A stretch of DNA of 64,000 bases from JBGAWK01 sp044227665 (GCA_044227665.1 JBGAWK010000008.1:1-64000); one strand, 5' to 3'. Shown: positions 1 to 9,350, numbered from the stretch's first letter. The notes: generated from the sequence alone by a model not told the origin. Translations and numbers: made by a program.

Positions 1-43
1 TATTTCCCATTTCAAATCTATAGTCAATATTTGCTGCACTCAT
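1..43 (-). CDS. 5' end of an unidentified gene leaving the left edge
   Basis: Only 14 codons are visible, beginning MSAANIDYRFEMGN on the minus strand from an ATG at 41-43. The reading is open to the edge. A perfect TAnnTTTG box (TATATTTG) lies 6 nt upstream of the ATG, the arrangement seen before several other genes in this window, which is the main reason to call a start here. The product cannot be recognised from so little sequence. It is transcribed in the same direction as the PorD gene but is separated from it by about 365 bp. Confidence 0.4.
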   Translation of the reverse strand, partial: MSAANIDYRFEMGN

Positions 44-408
44 AAAAATCAAATATAGTGCAATGTATAGTGGATATTTTGCTGTTATAATTAAGAAAAT
101 ATAAATTTTACAGTCAATTTTTAGATTGTTGTAAAGCTAGTATGCGGTTTTATTTTAGAACCATCTTCACAGGTTTCTTTTTATCAGTACTAATGAATTT
201 GTATAAGTTTAATACTATCTATAAGATTTTAGCATATTAATTTATGCCTTTTAGCTATAAAAAATAGAATTGCATCAAAACAAAGGAATCAAGAGGCTGT
301 ACATCTATGTTACATCAATTCAAATAAAAACAATCTTGACTTTAAAAGTCCCTAAAATACTCGGACGACAGTTGTCAATTTTCTTGCGATATAGCTTTTA
401 TGCCGCCA
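44..408. other. intergenic region without a gene
   Basis: AT-rich stretch between the left-edge gene and the PorD gene. Apart from the minus-strand -7 box at 50-57 nothing convincing is seen. A 63-codon plus-strand frame beginning near 270 has no recognisable motif and runs antisense into the 3' end of the PorD gene, so it is not called. Confidence 0.5.
50..57 (-). promoter_or_regulatory. -7 promoter box of the left-edge gene
   Basis: TATATTTG on the minus strand matches the Bacteroidota -7 consensus TAnnTTTG. The gap to the ATG is 6 nt, so the transcript would have almost no leader. No convincing -33 TTG at the expected 19-21 nt spacing was seen. Confidence 0.45.
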
Positions 409-1332
409 TTACTTCTGCAATACCTTATATCTCTCGTTGTTTACTGGATCTAGTTTTGTGAGAAGGGTATAGGCTTTGGCTTTTTCTGCCATATCTGCTT
501 TTGAGAACAGGTTAATCATCTCTTCAGATTTGGCGGTGAAGAAAAATCTGAATATGGCATTAAGGGGATTGTCTTCATTTACTTTTATTAGTAAGCCCAT
601 AGCTTTGAGTACATTATCTCTGCCTAGTGCAGCATCGCCATACATCTTGTCTATACCTTCATAGTGGTATTTGAACCAGGCATCTCTGTATAGCTTAAAG
701 CGAGGATTGAGAAAATTATCTACCAACATAAACCTATTTATACTTCCTGAGAAAGTTCCGGAGGTAGTAAATGCATCCCAGCCATTATACTTGGATTTCT
801 CTGATGCTGGAACAGCATTGATGACCTGTAGTGCTTTTTTGAAGTAGGTTTCTCCACCATTAGGCGCAAAACTTTCATACTCCAGACCTATAATCATATA
901 AGCATAGAAAGACAACAAGGAAGAAAGATTATTGAAATATCCATTGTCAATAAATTCTAGGTTGGAGAGTTCGAGGTAGTCAAAATTACAGTTTTTGTCG
1001 GTGTAATTTATCATAGGCGATAGATAGCTGGCATTATATACAGGACGCTGTGCCTGTATCATAAAGTTAGCCTTATACTGCCCCTGAGTAGGGATTTCTG
1101 TAATCTGTATGATGAGGGCACAGGTGAAGCGCTCTTGCGGCAGGAAGTTGTCATTAGACCATTTTCTGCCATTCATAAAGTTTCTCACTACATTTTCAAG
1201 GTCTATAAATACCTTAGGATCTAGTACTTGATTCTTTGGGGCTTCTACCCTTACGGTACAGTTCAATTCCTGAGCACTAAGTATATGATGATGAAGTAGG
1301 ATAATAGCTATTATGAAAAAAAACTTTTGCAT
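409..1332 (-). CDS. porD: DUF4835 / PorD-like type IX secretion protein
   Basis: A 307-residue secreted protein with an N-terminal signal peptide (MQKFFFIIAIILL, cleavage near residue 20). The overall pattern matches the DUF4835 family: an early ELNCTVRVEAP segment, then LEYESFAPNGGE, GWDAF and NRFMLVDNFLNPRFK. In Bacteroidota this family is annotated as PorD, a component associated with the type IX secretion system. Its exact role is poorly defined. Two type IX cargo proteins occur in this window, which fits. The gene stands alone: the next gene leftward is 365 bp away and the aminotransferase on the right diverges. The family call rests on sequence recall, not on a profile search. Confidence 0.75.
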   Translation of the reverse strand: MQKFFFIIAIILLHHHILSAQELNCTVRVEAPKNQVLDPKVFIDLENVVRNFMNGRKWSNDNFLPQERFTCALIIQITEIPTQGQYKANFMIQAQRPVYNASYLSPMINYTDKNCNFDYLELSNLEFIDNGYFNNLSSLLSFYAYMIIGLEYESFAPNGGETYFKKALQVINAVPASEKSKYNGWDAFTTSGTFSGSINRFMLVDNFLNPRFKLYRDAWFKYHYEGIDKMYGDAALGRDNVLKAMGLLIKVNEDNPLNAIFRFFFTAKSEEMINLFSKADMAEKAKAYTLLTKLDPVNNERYKVLQK

Positions 1333-1511
1333 GAACGTATAGTCAACGATTATATATAATGTAAAGAAATATTTTTTTCAAAATTAGATAAAATAATACA
1401 CTAATGGCATAGTGATGTGAATTTTGTGTATAATTAACAGAATTGTAGGTCTAAGAGGACTTGTTTATAAAATTAATGCGTAATAAAAATCTGAAACGGT
1501 AGAAATACGCT

Positions 1512-1519
1512 TACTTTTG
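1512..1519 (+). promoter_or_regulatory. -7 promoter box of the aminotransferase gene
   Basis: TACTTTTG matches TAnnTTTG and ends 7 nt before the ATG at 1527. It supports that ATG over the in-frame GTG at 1521, which would lie almost at the predicted transcription start. Confidence 0.55.
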
Positions 1520-1526
1520 CGTGGTA

Positions 1527-2738
1527 ATGCCAAATATTTCTTCTAAAGGAACCTTGATGCCGGCATCGCCAATACGTAAATTGGCACCTTATGCCGATGC
1601 TGCCAAAAAAAAGGGAGTAAAGATATATCACCTCAATATAGGACAACCAGATATAGAAACACCTATGCAATTTTGGGATGCCATGCGCAGCATAGATAGA
1701 AAAGTACTAGAATATAGTCCTTCCGATGGCTTTGAAACGCTCAGGGAAAAGACCGCTACATTTTACCAGAAAAAATACAACCTCGCCCATATTTACAAGG
1801 AAGATATACTGATATGTACGGGTGCTTCTGAGGCACTATTTTATACCTTCTTATCTATATTGGATGAAGGTGAAGAGATTATCATACCCGAGCCTTTATA
1901 CGCTAATTATATAGGATTTTCCAGAGGAGGAAATATCGGACTAAAGCCTATAGTTACTAAGTTTGAGCAAAATTTTGCCTTGCCCTCGGTAGAGGAATTT
2001 GAGCGTACAATTACACCCAATACTAAAGCCATTCTGATATGCAATCCCAATAATCCTACAGGATATTGCTATACTAAAGCAGAGTTGGATAGGATTGCCG
2101 ATATAGCCTTGCGTCACGACCTCTTTATTGTCAGCGATGAAGTATATAGAGATTTTGTATATTCTGAAACCCCATATACCAGTATGCTGAGCTATCCGGA
2201 ATTACAGCAACATGTAGTGATGGTGGATTCTCTTTCCAAGCGTTTTAGTGCTTGTGGTGCTAGAATAGGTATGGTATTCTCCAAAAACAAAGAGGTATTG
2301 CAGACGGTACTCAAATTTGCCCAACAAAGGTTAAGCCCACCTACTATCGAACAATTGGGGGCAATAGGATTGTACGATGTAGAAGAGGATTATTTTTATA
2401 ACACCAAAAAGGAGTACTTACTACGCAGAGATACCCTCGTAAATGCTTTGAATGCTATTCCCGGAGTGAAATGTAATGTCCCGGGTGGAGCATTTTATAC
2501 TATGGTACAGTTGCCGGTAGCCGACGCAGAAGATTTTTGTATGTGGATGCTGCGGGACTTTAACCATGAAGGTGCTACTACGATGATGTCTCCCGGAAAT
2601 GGGTTTTATGCCACTGCGGGTATGGGCAAAAATGAGGTGCGTATTGCATACGTACTGAAGTCGGAAGAAATAATAGAGGCAGTAGCCTGTATTGCCAAGG
2701 GTTTAGAAGTGTACAACGCTATTCTCTGTTCACATTAA
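1527..2738 (+). CDS. pyridoxal-phosphate-dependent aminotransferase, class I/II
   Basis: A 403-residue fold-type I aminotransferase of the AspC/AlaT kind, transferring amino groups between an amino acid and a 2-oxo acid. Visible motifs are GASEALFYTF in the cofactor phosphate region, NPNNPTG near residue 173, SDEVYRDFVY near 204 (cofactor Asp and Tyr) and the Schiff-base lysine in SLSKRFSACGARIG near 238. The C-terminal Arg region NEVRIAY is also present. The exact substrate cannot be read from the sequence. The frame also allows a GTG start two codons upstream, but the ATG at 1527 fits the promoter box better. The 3' end overlaps the convergent thioesterase gene by 20 bp. Confidence 0.9.
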   Translation: MPNISSKGTLMPASPIRKLAPYADAAKKKGVKIYHLNIGQPDIETPMQFWDAMRSIDRKVLEYSPSDGFETLREKTATFYQKKYNLAHIYKEDILICTGASEALFYTFLSILDEGEEIIIPEPLYANYIGFSRGGNIGLKPIVTKFEQNFALPSVEEFERTITPNTKAILICNPNNPTGYCYTKAELDRIADIALRHDLFIVSDEVYRDFVYSETPYTSMLSYPELQQHVVMVDSLSKRFSACGARIGMVFSKNKEVLQTVLKFAQQRLSPPTIEQLGAIGLYDVEEDYFYNTKKEYLLRRDTLVNALNAIPGVKCNVPGGAFYTMVQLPVADAEDFCMWMLRDFNHEGATTMMSPGNGFYATAGMGKNEVRIAYVLKSEEIIEAVACIAKGLEVYNAILCSH

Positions 2739-3135
2739 TTAAGGTGTTGGTCATCGTGGCTACCAGCTTTTCTTGGTCGTTATAGATATCACATCTTACG
2801 ATACTCAGTTTTTTTCCACACTGTAATACTTCTGCTTTGGCAGAGAAAGCGGTGCCTACAGCTGGCTTCAGTAAATTTATCTTAAATTCTACTGCCAATA
2901 TATCTGAGCATAAGGGTAGGAGTGTGAGGGCTGCCATTCCACATGCCGTATCTGCCACACTCGTCAATACACCAGCATGTAGATAGCCATTCTGCTGCGT
3001 GAGCTGATGTCTGTATTCAAATGCCAAGATAGATTTTCCTTCAGAGAGTCCTGTCAGTCGCACATCCAATAATTGCATGAAAGGCTGATTGCTAAATGAA
3101 TTTTGTATCTTATTATATATTGCCTCATCTATCAT
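2719..3135 (-). CDS. PaaI-type hotdog-fold thioesterase
   Basis: A 138-residue protein with the size and pattern of a single hotdog domain. YRHQLTQQNGYLHAGVLTSVADTACGMAAL carries the H-G..(A)D-A-G-type signature of the PaaI/YigI thioesterase group, and EFKINLLKPAVG is the following conserved strand. Such enzymes hydrolyse acyl- or aroyl-CoA thioesters; the substrate here is unknown. The start codon overlaps the stop of the upstream lipoprotein gene (ATGA-type overlap at 3132-3135), which suggests translational coupling. The 3' end overlaps the aminotransferase gene in a convergent arrangement. Confidence 0.85.
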   Translation of the reverse strand: MIDEAIYNKIQNSFSNQPFMQLLDVRLTGLSEGKSILAFEYRHQLTQQNGYLHAGVLTSVADTACGMAALTLLPLCSDILAVEFKINLLKPAVGTAFSAKAEVLQCGKKLSIVRCDIYNDQEKLVATMTNTLINVNRE

Positions 3136-3677
3136 TCTTGCATAATTTCATATATGATAACATATTCTTCCTCTATAATTCTTTGTATAATCCCTATGTT
3201 TATATTAATGCTATCTTCGGCGTTGTTTATCGTCTTGCCATTCCAAACCTGATAATCATATTCATCTTTTTGGGCTATACCAAAGTTATTATTCAAATAT
3301 CTGCTAATATCCCTAAAGATGCTGTCGGAGAGCTGCTGCTGTGAGGTATATATCTTTCCAGTAATGATGTCTAGTTTGTCGCTGTCGCTAAAATTGTATT
3401 CTATGTCAGCATATTCTTCATACGTTGTACTGTCTTTGGGGAGGATGATTTCGTATTTTAATAAATTGGACTCTATGCCTATGGGCTTAATCTTTTCTGT
3501 TGATTTTACTTTTTCCAAAGACATGCCCAAGTGTGTATTTCTGAAGAAGTCCTCCTTAGGCATGAGTAATTTTTCTACATATAGCGAATAATGCACCTCT
3601 TTCTGCCTTTTCTTGAAAAGAGTGCAACTTACTCCTAATAGCAAGACAGACAATATGTAGCAGTAATACCTTTTCAT
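3132..3677 (-). CDS. hypothetical lipoprotein
   Basis: The start chosen is the ATG at 3677, because MKRYYCYILSVLLLGVSC is then a typical lipoprotein signal with the lipobox Cys at residue 18. The 18 extra codons upstream in the frame carry no signal-like feature. A TATCTTTG box lies 10 nt upstream. The mature part (about 163 residues) is charged, with no recognised domain. It ends in a lysine/glutamate-rich segment followed by EEEYVIIYEIMQE. It precedes the thioesterase gene with a 4-nt overlap, so the two probably form one transcript. Confidence 0.7.
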   Translation of the reverse strand: MKRYYCYILSVLLLGVSCTLFKKRQKEVHYSLYVEKLLMPKEDFFRNTHLGMSLEKVKSTEKIKPIGIESNLLKYEIILPKDSTTYEEYADIEYNFSDSDKLDIITGKIYTSQQQLSDSIFRDISRYLNNNFGIAQKDEYDYQVWNGKTINNAEDSININIGIIQRIIEEEYVIIYEIMQE

Positions 3678-3687
3678 GATTTTTGCC

Positions 3688-3695
3688 CAAAGATA
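3688..3695 (-). promoter_or_regulatory. -7 promoter box of the lipoprotein gene
   Basis: TATCTTTG on the minus strand, 10 nt upstream of the ATG at 3677. It lies inside the longer open frame and so argues for the shorter protein. Confidence 0.5.
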
Positions 3696-3714
3696 AATAT
3701 TTAGGGCAAAAGGG

Positions 3715-4053
3715 TTATAGCATAGCTTCAAGAGATTTCAAAAACGACTTAATTTTGGTTAAGGATGCTATTACTTTTTCTTTGGAATCTATTTCTTCGC
3801 CTATAGGTTCTTTCATTTTGGCTTTAGCGCCATCTAATGTGAATCCTTTTTCTTTCACTAGTGAATATATAATCTTCAAGTTTTCTATTTCCTTTTGCGT
3901 ATATAATCTATTGCCGGTATTGCTCTTCTTGGGCTTTATTTCATCGAACTCTGTCTCCCAAAAACGCAATAACGACTTATTGACATTGAACATTTTGGCT
4001 ACCTCGGCGATGCTATAATATCTTTTTTCAATGGTTTTCTCTTTGTAAGGCAT
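3715..4053 (-). CDS. MerR-family transcriptional regulator
   Basis: A 112-residue protein whose first 75 residues form a MerR winged-helix domain: YYSIAEVAKMFNVNKSLLRF, then WETEFDEIKPKKSNTGNRLYT and KEIENLKIIYSLVKEKGFTL. The lysine-rich wing and the LYT segment are typical of the short MerR-like proteins common in Bacteroidota. The effector-binding tail is short and has no cysteine, so metal sensing is unlikely. It starts 11 bp after the M23 peptidase gene and probably shares its transcript. Its targets are unknown. Confidence 0.85.
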   Translation of the reverse strand: MPYKEKTIEKRYYSIAEVAKMFNVNKSLLRFWETEFDEIKPKKSNTGNRLYTQKEIENLKIIYSLVKEKGFTLDGAKAKMKEPIGEEIDSKEKVIASLTKIKSFLKSLEAML

Positions 4054-4064
4054 AAGTCAAATAT

Positions 4065-5021
4065 TTAGTCGAAAGATTGATTGTTTTGTTCTGATATTTT
4101 TAATACCATATCATATTCTTCATCGGAAAGGTCATTGAAGAAGAAATTTACCGGATTGATTTTTTCATTATTCTTTATCACCTCATAATGGCAATGCGGG
4201 CCGGTAGATTTGCCTGTGCTGCCTACTAGTGCTATAAGCTGCCCTCTACGTATTTGCTGTCCTATATGTACCAGTACTTTGCTGTTGTGGGCATATAGCG
4301 TTTGATATCCGTAGCCGTGGTCTATCACTACCTTATTGCCATAGCCATCGCCTTCACTGCCGGCTACTTTTATAATGCCATCACCTGTAGCATACACTTC
4401 GGTGCCTGTAGGCGCCGTAAAGTCTATGCCCGCATGCATTTTGGGCGTTTTATATACAGGATCTATCCTATAGCCAAATCCCGATGCAATACGCGTAAGT
4501 TTTTCATTAGTGATAGGCTGTATAGCCGGAAAATGTTTGAGCATATCTTCTTTCTTTTTTATGAGTTTTTCGAGTTCATCATAAGATTTTGACTGAATGT
4601 AGAGCTTCTTTTCAAGATTAGATATATTGTGTTCTGTGGATTTTAGAAGAGAATTAACGGAAGATGTGCTGAGTTTTTTCAAGCTTTTGTTATAATCTTC
4701 TTCTGTGGTGATAGGATCGGATTCAAATATCACCCTATATACATTAGCATCTCTTTCTCGAAGTGCATTCATGGTTCTATTGACTACTTCCATCCTCTTA
4801 TTCAAGAGATTATATTTATCTTCTAAATTCGACAATGAATATTCAAAGCCTTTTTGGTCGGGAGGCGTAATATATTTGAATCCTAAAGAAAGTATTATAA
4901 ATGCAAAAAGTGCGGTAGAAGCCATAAATCCTACAGCACGTAATGCAATCTGAGCAACGCTAGTTCCGACCTTCTCATACTTCAGCGTGTTAGCATTGTA
5001 ATAATATCTTTCTTTTTTCAT
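4065..5021 (-). CDS. M23 family metallopeptidase, membrane anchored
   Basis: A 318-residue cell-wall hydrolase. One membrane segment lies at about residues 28-50, then a coiled-coil region (about 62-165), then an M23 domain from about residue 175 to 290. The zinc-binding motifs are visible: HAGIDF (H-x3-D) and the HCHYEV pair (H-x-H), with the intermediate Asp-His-Gly-Tyr-Gly segment. Enzymes of this group cut peptide cross-links in peptidoglycan, or act as inactive activators; here the metal ligands look intact. It diverges from alaS and leads a group with the MerR gene. Confidence 0.9.
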   Translation of the reverse strand: MKKERYYYNANTLKYEKVGTSVAQIALRAVGFMASTALFAFIILSLGFKYITPPDQKGFEYSLSNLEDKYNLLNKRMEVVNRTMNALRERDANVYRVIFESDPITTEEDYNKSLKKLSTSSVNSLLKSTEHNISNLEKKLYIQSKSYDELEKLIKKKEDMLKHFPAIQPITNEKLTRIASGFGYRIDPVYKTPKMHAGIDFTAPTGTEVYATGDGIIKVAGSEGDGYGNKVVIDHGYGYQTLYAHNSKVLVHIGQQIRRGQLIALVGSTGKSTGPHCHYEVIKNNEKINPVNFFFNDLSDEEYDMVLKISEQNNQSFD

Positions 5022-5041
5022 CTGAAAAAAAGCTATTTATT

Positions 5042-5049
5042 TACCTTTG
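5042..5049 (+). promoter_or_regulatory. possible -7 box of alaS
   Basis: TACCTTTG matches TAnnTTTG and lies 66 nt upstream of the alaS ATG, leaving an AT-rich leader. No -33 TTG at the right spacing was found. Confidence 0.4.
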
Positions 5050-5115
5050 TAGAAATTAATATCACAAATATATTAATCTTTAATTTATTATTTGAATTTA
5101 TAATAATTATTTTCA

Positions 5116-7770
5116 ATGAATTATAAAAGTGCTAACGAAATACGACAAATCTTTTTAGATTTTTTTAAATCCAAAAATCACACTATTGTACCTTCTGCAC
5201 CACTTGTACTCAAGGATGACCCTACTTTGATGTTTACCAATGCTGGAATGAATCAATTTAAAGATTTATTTTTAGGCAATAAACCTATTGATAGTCATAG
5301 GATTGCAGATACACAGAAATGCCTTAGAGTTTCCGGGAAGCACAATGACCTCGAAGAGGTAGGGGTAGATACCTATCATCATACCATGTTTGAGATGTTG
5401 GGCAACTGGTCTTTCGGCTCTCCCACAAATCCTAGTGCTGGATATTTTAAAAAAGAAGCCATAGCTTGGAGTTGGGAACTATTGCATACAGTATATGGAA
5501 TCCCCAAAGATAGACTGTATGTTACTGTATTTGAAGGCGATGAAAAGGAGAATATCCCCCAAGATATGGAAGCTTATAATTATTGGAAACAATGGACTGA
5601 CGAGGATAGAATCCTTTTAGGTAATAAGAAAGATAACTTTTGGGAGATGGGTGATACTGGACCATGTGGGCCGTGTACAGAGATACACGTGGACTGCCGT
5701 CCCGAGGAAGAGAGAGTACTGATAGATGGCAAAACATTGGTAAACAATGACCATCCGCAGGTGATAGAGATTTGGAATAATGTATTTATACAGTTTAATA
5801 GAAAGAAAGAGGGAAGTCTGGAATTGTTACCCGCCAAGCATGTAGATACCGGAATGGGATTGGAAAGGCTGGTGCGTGTCTTACAAGGCAAATCTTCCAA
5901 TTATGATACAGATCTTTTTACCACGTCTATTTCTAAGATTGAAGATATTACGGGTAAGTCATACACTTTTAGTGACGAAAAGAAAGATATAGCATTCAGG
6001 GTGCTTTCGGATCATATTCGTGCCGTAGCTTTTACTATAGCCGATGGCCAGATGCCCTCTAATACAAGCGCTGGATATGTGATTAGGCGAATATTGAGAA
6101 GAGCTGTAAGGTACTATTTTACGTATTTGGATTATAAAACTCCGTTGCTTACTCAGCTTATACCTGGACTAGCTGTACAATTTGAACATGTATTTCCTGA
6201 ATTGAAGGCACAATCAGATTTTGTGGCTAAAGTTATTGCAGAGGAGGAAGCCTCTTTTTTGAATACTTTAGAGCATGGATTGAAAAGAATAAATTCAATT
6301 ATATCTAAATCAATAAGTTATATAGATGGTAAATCGGCTTTTGACTTATATGACACCTATGGATTTCCTATAGACCTTACCCGTCTAATAGCTCAGGAAA
6401 ATAATATGACAGTTGACGAAGCAGCCTTTGCTAGTGAACTGAAAGCACAGAAAGAACGGTCGCGTGCCGCTTCAGCTCAAGATATAAGCGACTGGATTAT
6501 AGTAAGTGATACTAATATATCTGAATTTGTAGGCTATGACCATACTTCGGTACGTACAGAGGTGCTAAAATATAGAAAAGTTAAGGACAAGAATGGCTCT
6601 TTTATCCAAGTAGTACTTGCCACCACCCCTTTCTATCCCGAGGGTGGAGGACAGCAGGGCGACAAAGGGGTACTTAAGATAGGCACTGCTGAATACAAAG
6701 TGATAGATACTAAGAAAGAGAATGAACTTATTTTACACTATATCGTAGATAACGACGATTTTTTTCCTGCCGAAGCAGTAGCGGAAATTGATAGCGAAAA
6801 TAGACTTTCCTCCATGAGGAATCATAGTGCCACGCACTTACTTCATGCAGCGTTAAAGCAGGTATTAGGGACACATGTACAGCAAAAGGGTTCTTATCTC
6901 AATGCAGCTACATTACGTTTTGACTTTAGTCACTTTGCAAAGTTGACGAATGAAGAGATGGCTCAGGTAGAACATATTGTCAATCAAAAGGTACTTGCGA
7001 ACTTAGCTTTGGAAGAACATAGAAGTATAGCAAAAGATAAGGCTATGGAGGCAGGTGCTATGGCATTATTTGGCGAAAAATACGGCGACAAAGTTCGTAT
7101 GATAGTATTTGATCCAAAATATAGTGTGGAGCTTTGCGGAGGAACACACGTCGCAGCTACTGGAGAGATAGGCTTGTTTAAGATATTATCGGAGACGGCT
7201 ATAGCAGCAGGAGTGAGGCGTATAGAGGCCGTAACCGGAGAAGCTGCGCTTGCTTATGTAGAGCAGCAGCAAACGCTAATAAAGAGCCTGAAAGAGCTTT
7301 TGAAGCAGCCTAAGGATCTTCCAAAAGCCGTGCAGCAGCTTTTGGAAGATAATGCATCCCTTAAAAAGGAATTGGAAGCAGAACAAGCCAACAAAGTAAA
7401 TCAGCTTAAAAATACACTTAAATCAAAAGTTGAAATATTTAAACATAATAGTCTGTTAATAAATATTTTAGATGAAGGTAATTCAGAAATAGCCAAAGAT
7501 TTATGCTACATGCTGAAACAAGATTTTCCGAGTTTAATTGCAGTATTGGGATATGTAAAAGATGGCAAGCCAGGCATTACAGTAATGATAGCCGAGAATC
7601 TTATAAAAGAAAAGTCACTACATGCTGGAAATGTGGTCAAAGAATTGGCAAAACATATTCAGGGTGGCGGTGGCGGTCAGCCATTTTTTGCTACCGCAGG
7701 CGGCAATAATCCCGAGGGGCTTACGGCGGCTATGGTAGCCGCCAAAACTTGGGCAGCAGGTATCTTATAG
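5116..7770 (+). CDS. alaS: alanyl-tRNA synthetase
   Basis: An 884-residue class II synthetase that charges tRNA-Ala in the cytoplasm. All domains are present in order: the class II catalytic core (GAGMNQFKDLFLG-like motif 1 region TNAGMNQFKDLFLG, and GMGLERLVRVLQG as motif 3), the tRNA-recognition helical region, the editing domain with RNHSATHLLHAAL and CGGTHVAATGEIG (zinc ligands H-x3-H and C-x3-H), and the C-terminal domain with GGGGGQPFFATAGG. Length is normal for the family. It is transcribed divergently from the M23 gene and followed at 44 bp by the transporter gene. Confidence 0.98.
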   Translation: MNYKSANEIRQIFLDFFKSKNHTIVPSAPLVLKDDPTLMFTNAGMNQFKDLFLGNKPIDSHRIADTQKCLRVSGKHNDLEEVGVDTYHHTMFEMLGNWSFGSPTNPSAGYFKKEAIAWSWELLHTVYGIPKDRLYVTVFEGDEKENIPQDMEAYNYWKQWTDEDRILLGNKKDNFWEMGDTGPCGPCTEIHVDCRPEEERVLIDGKTLVNNDHPQVIEIWNNVFIQFNRKKEGSLELLPAKHVDTGMGLERLVRVLQGKSSNYDTDLFTTSISKIEDITGKSYTFSDEKKDIAFRVLSDHIRAVAFTIADGQMPSNTSAGYVIRRILRRAVRYYFTYLDYKTPLLTQLIPGLAVQFEHVFPELKAQSDFVAKVIAEEEASFLNTLEHGLKRINSIISKSISYIDGKSAFDLYDTYGFPIDLTRLIAQENNMTVDEAAFASELKAQKERSRAASAQDISDWIIVSDTNISEFVGYDHTSVRTEVLKYRKVKDKNGSFIQVVLATTPFYPEGGGQQGDKGVLKIGTAEYKVIDTKKENELILHYIVDNDDFFPAEAVAEIDSENRLSSMRNHSATHLLHAALKQVLGTHVQQKGSYLNAATLRFDFSHFAKLTNEEMAQVEHIVNQKVLANLALEEHRSIAKDKAMEAGAMALFGEKYGDKVRMIVFDPKYSVELCGGTHVAATGEIGLFKILSETAIAAGVRRIEAVTGEAALAYVEQQQTLIKSLKELLKQPKDLPKAVQQLLEDNASLKKELEAEQANKVNQLKNTLKSKVEIFKHNSLLINILDEGNSEIAKDLCYMLKQDFPSLIAVLGYVKDGKPGITVMIAENLIKEKSLHAGNVVKELAKHIQGGGGGQPFFATAGGNNPEGLTAAMVAAKTWAAGIL

Positions 7771-7813
7771 TATTACCTGCTTTAGGCTTATATTTGACAA
7801 TAAATTAGGGAAT

Positions 7814-8590
7814 ATGAAAATCTCAGAGCCTAAGGTTACTCGTCTCTTTGCATTATTAGCCATAGTATTTGTAGGTAATGCGCTCTTAGCAGAATTTATT
7901 GGCGTAAAGATATTTGCCTTAGAACCTACATTGGGGATAAAATCGCTAGAATGGTCACTCTTTGGGTTTAAGAGTACACTGAATTTTACTGCTGGTGTTA
8001 TCATCTGGCCTATAGTATTTGTACTTACAGATATACTAAATGAGTACTATGGACATAAAGGAGTACGTTTTCTGTCCATACTTTCCGCCATATTTATTGC
8101 TTATGCATTTGGAGTCATGTATGCTGCGATAAAGGTAGTGCCGGCAGAATTTTGGGTAGGCAGCAACGTCGCCAATGGTGTTTCGGATATGCAGGCGGCA
8201 TACAAGGCTATATTGGGGCAGGGACAGCGTATTATCATAGGCTCTCTTACCGCATTTCTTATAGGGCAGATGGTAGATGCCGTAGTATTCAGAAGAGTAA
8301 AAATGATTACAGGAGAGCAGCATCTATACCTGCGTGCCACAATTTCTACCTTATTTTCTCAGTGTATAGATAGCTATGTAGTATTGTATATCGCCTTCGT
8401 ATATGGGCTTCCCGAAGGGCAGGCCTGGACGATGAATATGTTTTGGGCTATAGGTACAATAAATTTTGCCTACAAATTGGCGGCAGCAATAGTATTGATA
8501 CCCGTCATCTATTTGGTACATATAGCCATCGAAAAATATTTGGGTGCGGACTTGGCTTCACGCCTGAAGCAAGAGGCAATGCATGAGTAG
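7814..8590 (+). CDS. queuosine-precursor transporter, YhhQ/VUT family
   Basis: A 258-residue polytopic inner-membrane protein with about six or seven hydrophobic segments. Family hallmarks are VFVLTDILNEYYGHKGVR, the GQMVDAVVFRRVK stretch and the segment STLFSQCIDSYVVLYIAFVYG. In other bacteria this family takes up queuosine precursors (preQ0 or preQ1), which feed tRNA wobble modification. The gene follows alaS on the same strand by 44 bp and could be co-transcribed with it. There is no other queuosine gene in the window. Confidence 0.88.
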   Translation: MKISEPKVTRLFALLAIVFVGNALLAEFIGVKIFALEPTLGIKSLEWSLFGFKSTLNFTAGVIIWPIVFVLTDILNEYYGHKGVRFLSILSAIFIAYAFGVMYAAIKVVPAEFWVGSNVANGVSDMQAAYKAILGQGQRIIIGSLTAFLIGQMVDAVVFRRVKMITGEQHLYLRATISTLFSQCIDSYVVLYIAFVYGLPEGQAWTMNMFWAIGTINFAYKLAAAIVLIPVIYLVHIAIEKYLGADLASRLKQEAMHE

Positions 8591-8719
8591 AATGTTTTTT
8601 TAATGCTTGTCGAAGTAGAGGGATTAGAAGCAGCAAAAGCTAATTCGAATAGCCGCACTTGAACCTACCACAAAACCATCATATACGACAAATCACTTAT
8701 GCCCACTGCTTTTCTCAGT

Positions 8720-9140
8720 CTATGCAAACATTGCCATTTGTCCATTATGTACAGGTGTCATCTCGTTAATGAAGCTGTCCCACAAACTAAGTGTCAAGTT
8801 GAATTTATATTTTTCGTTAAGCGTATCAAGTTTTGTTTGCAAGACGGACTTGTCAGTTTGTTTTGCTAATTCTAAAAGATGTAATCTCTTTCAGATTTTC
8901 TTTTAAGAAATCTAAAACTTGATGCGTAATATTTGCATCAAATACTTTAATCACTTCTTGTTATATTTTCAATGGTGTTCATGATTCGCTTCGCTTAATT
9001 CATCATTGAGGTTTGTTATAGCTAATAATCTTGGTAATTCCTTTTACTTCAATTATGTTTAGTGCCTTTGAAAGCGCAAGATGATTACAGAAAATTTGGG
9101 CTTCTTTTAATAAGGTTTCTGTCGTTAATATTTTCTTCAT
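8720..9140 (-). pseudogene. decayed protein-coding gene, several frameshifts
   Basis: The 760-bp gap between the transporter and Rrf2 genes holds minus-strand fragments that read like protein. An ATG at 9138-9140 opens MKKILTTETLLKEAQIFCNH and continues to a stop at 9003. An adjacent frame gives LAITNLNDELSEANHEHH. Another gives KVFDANITHQVLDFLKENLK from about 8950. Then a last frame gives RLHLLELAKQTDKSVLQTKL and ends at a stop at 8720-8722 after NEMTPVHNGQMAMFA. Joined, these would make a protein of roughly 130-140 residues with at least three frame changes. The family is not recognised. It could equally be two small overlapping genes in decay. Confidence 0.4.
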
Positions 9141-9325
9141 TCTTGTCTTACAATAGATGTCGCTAAGTTACGGTTCTTAGAGGCTAAAATTGTCCTATTA
9201 AGGGGTCAAATTTTATTGTCCAGCTTTAATTTTCGTTTGTTGCACGGTTGTCATAGTATTGGACATGGCAAATATGTTAATAAATTTTTTACAGTAAAAT
9301 ATATAAAGATACTTTTGTCCTTTAT

Positions 9326-9333
9326 TATATTTG
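9326..9333 (+). promoter_or_regulatory. -7 promoter box of the Rrf2 gene
   Basis: TATATTTG ends 17 nt before the chosen ATG at 9351. A second match, TACTTTTG, occurs at 9310-9317. A short palindrome (TTTTAC-A-GTAAAA, 9287-9299) lies 27 bp further upstream and could be an operator, but it is AT-rich and may be chance. Confidence 0.45.
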
Positions 9334-9350
9334 CATTCGTAAAAATTAAT

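Noticed and set aside
270..461. 63-codon plus-strand frame near the left edge
   Set aside because: No motif, and it runs antisense into the 3' end of the PorD gene; likely chance.
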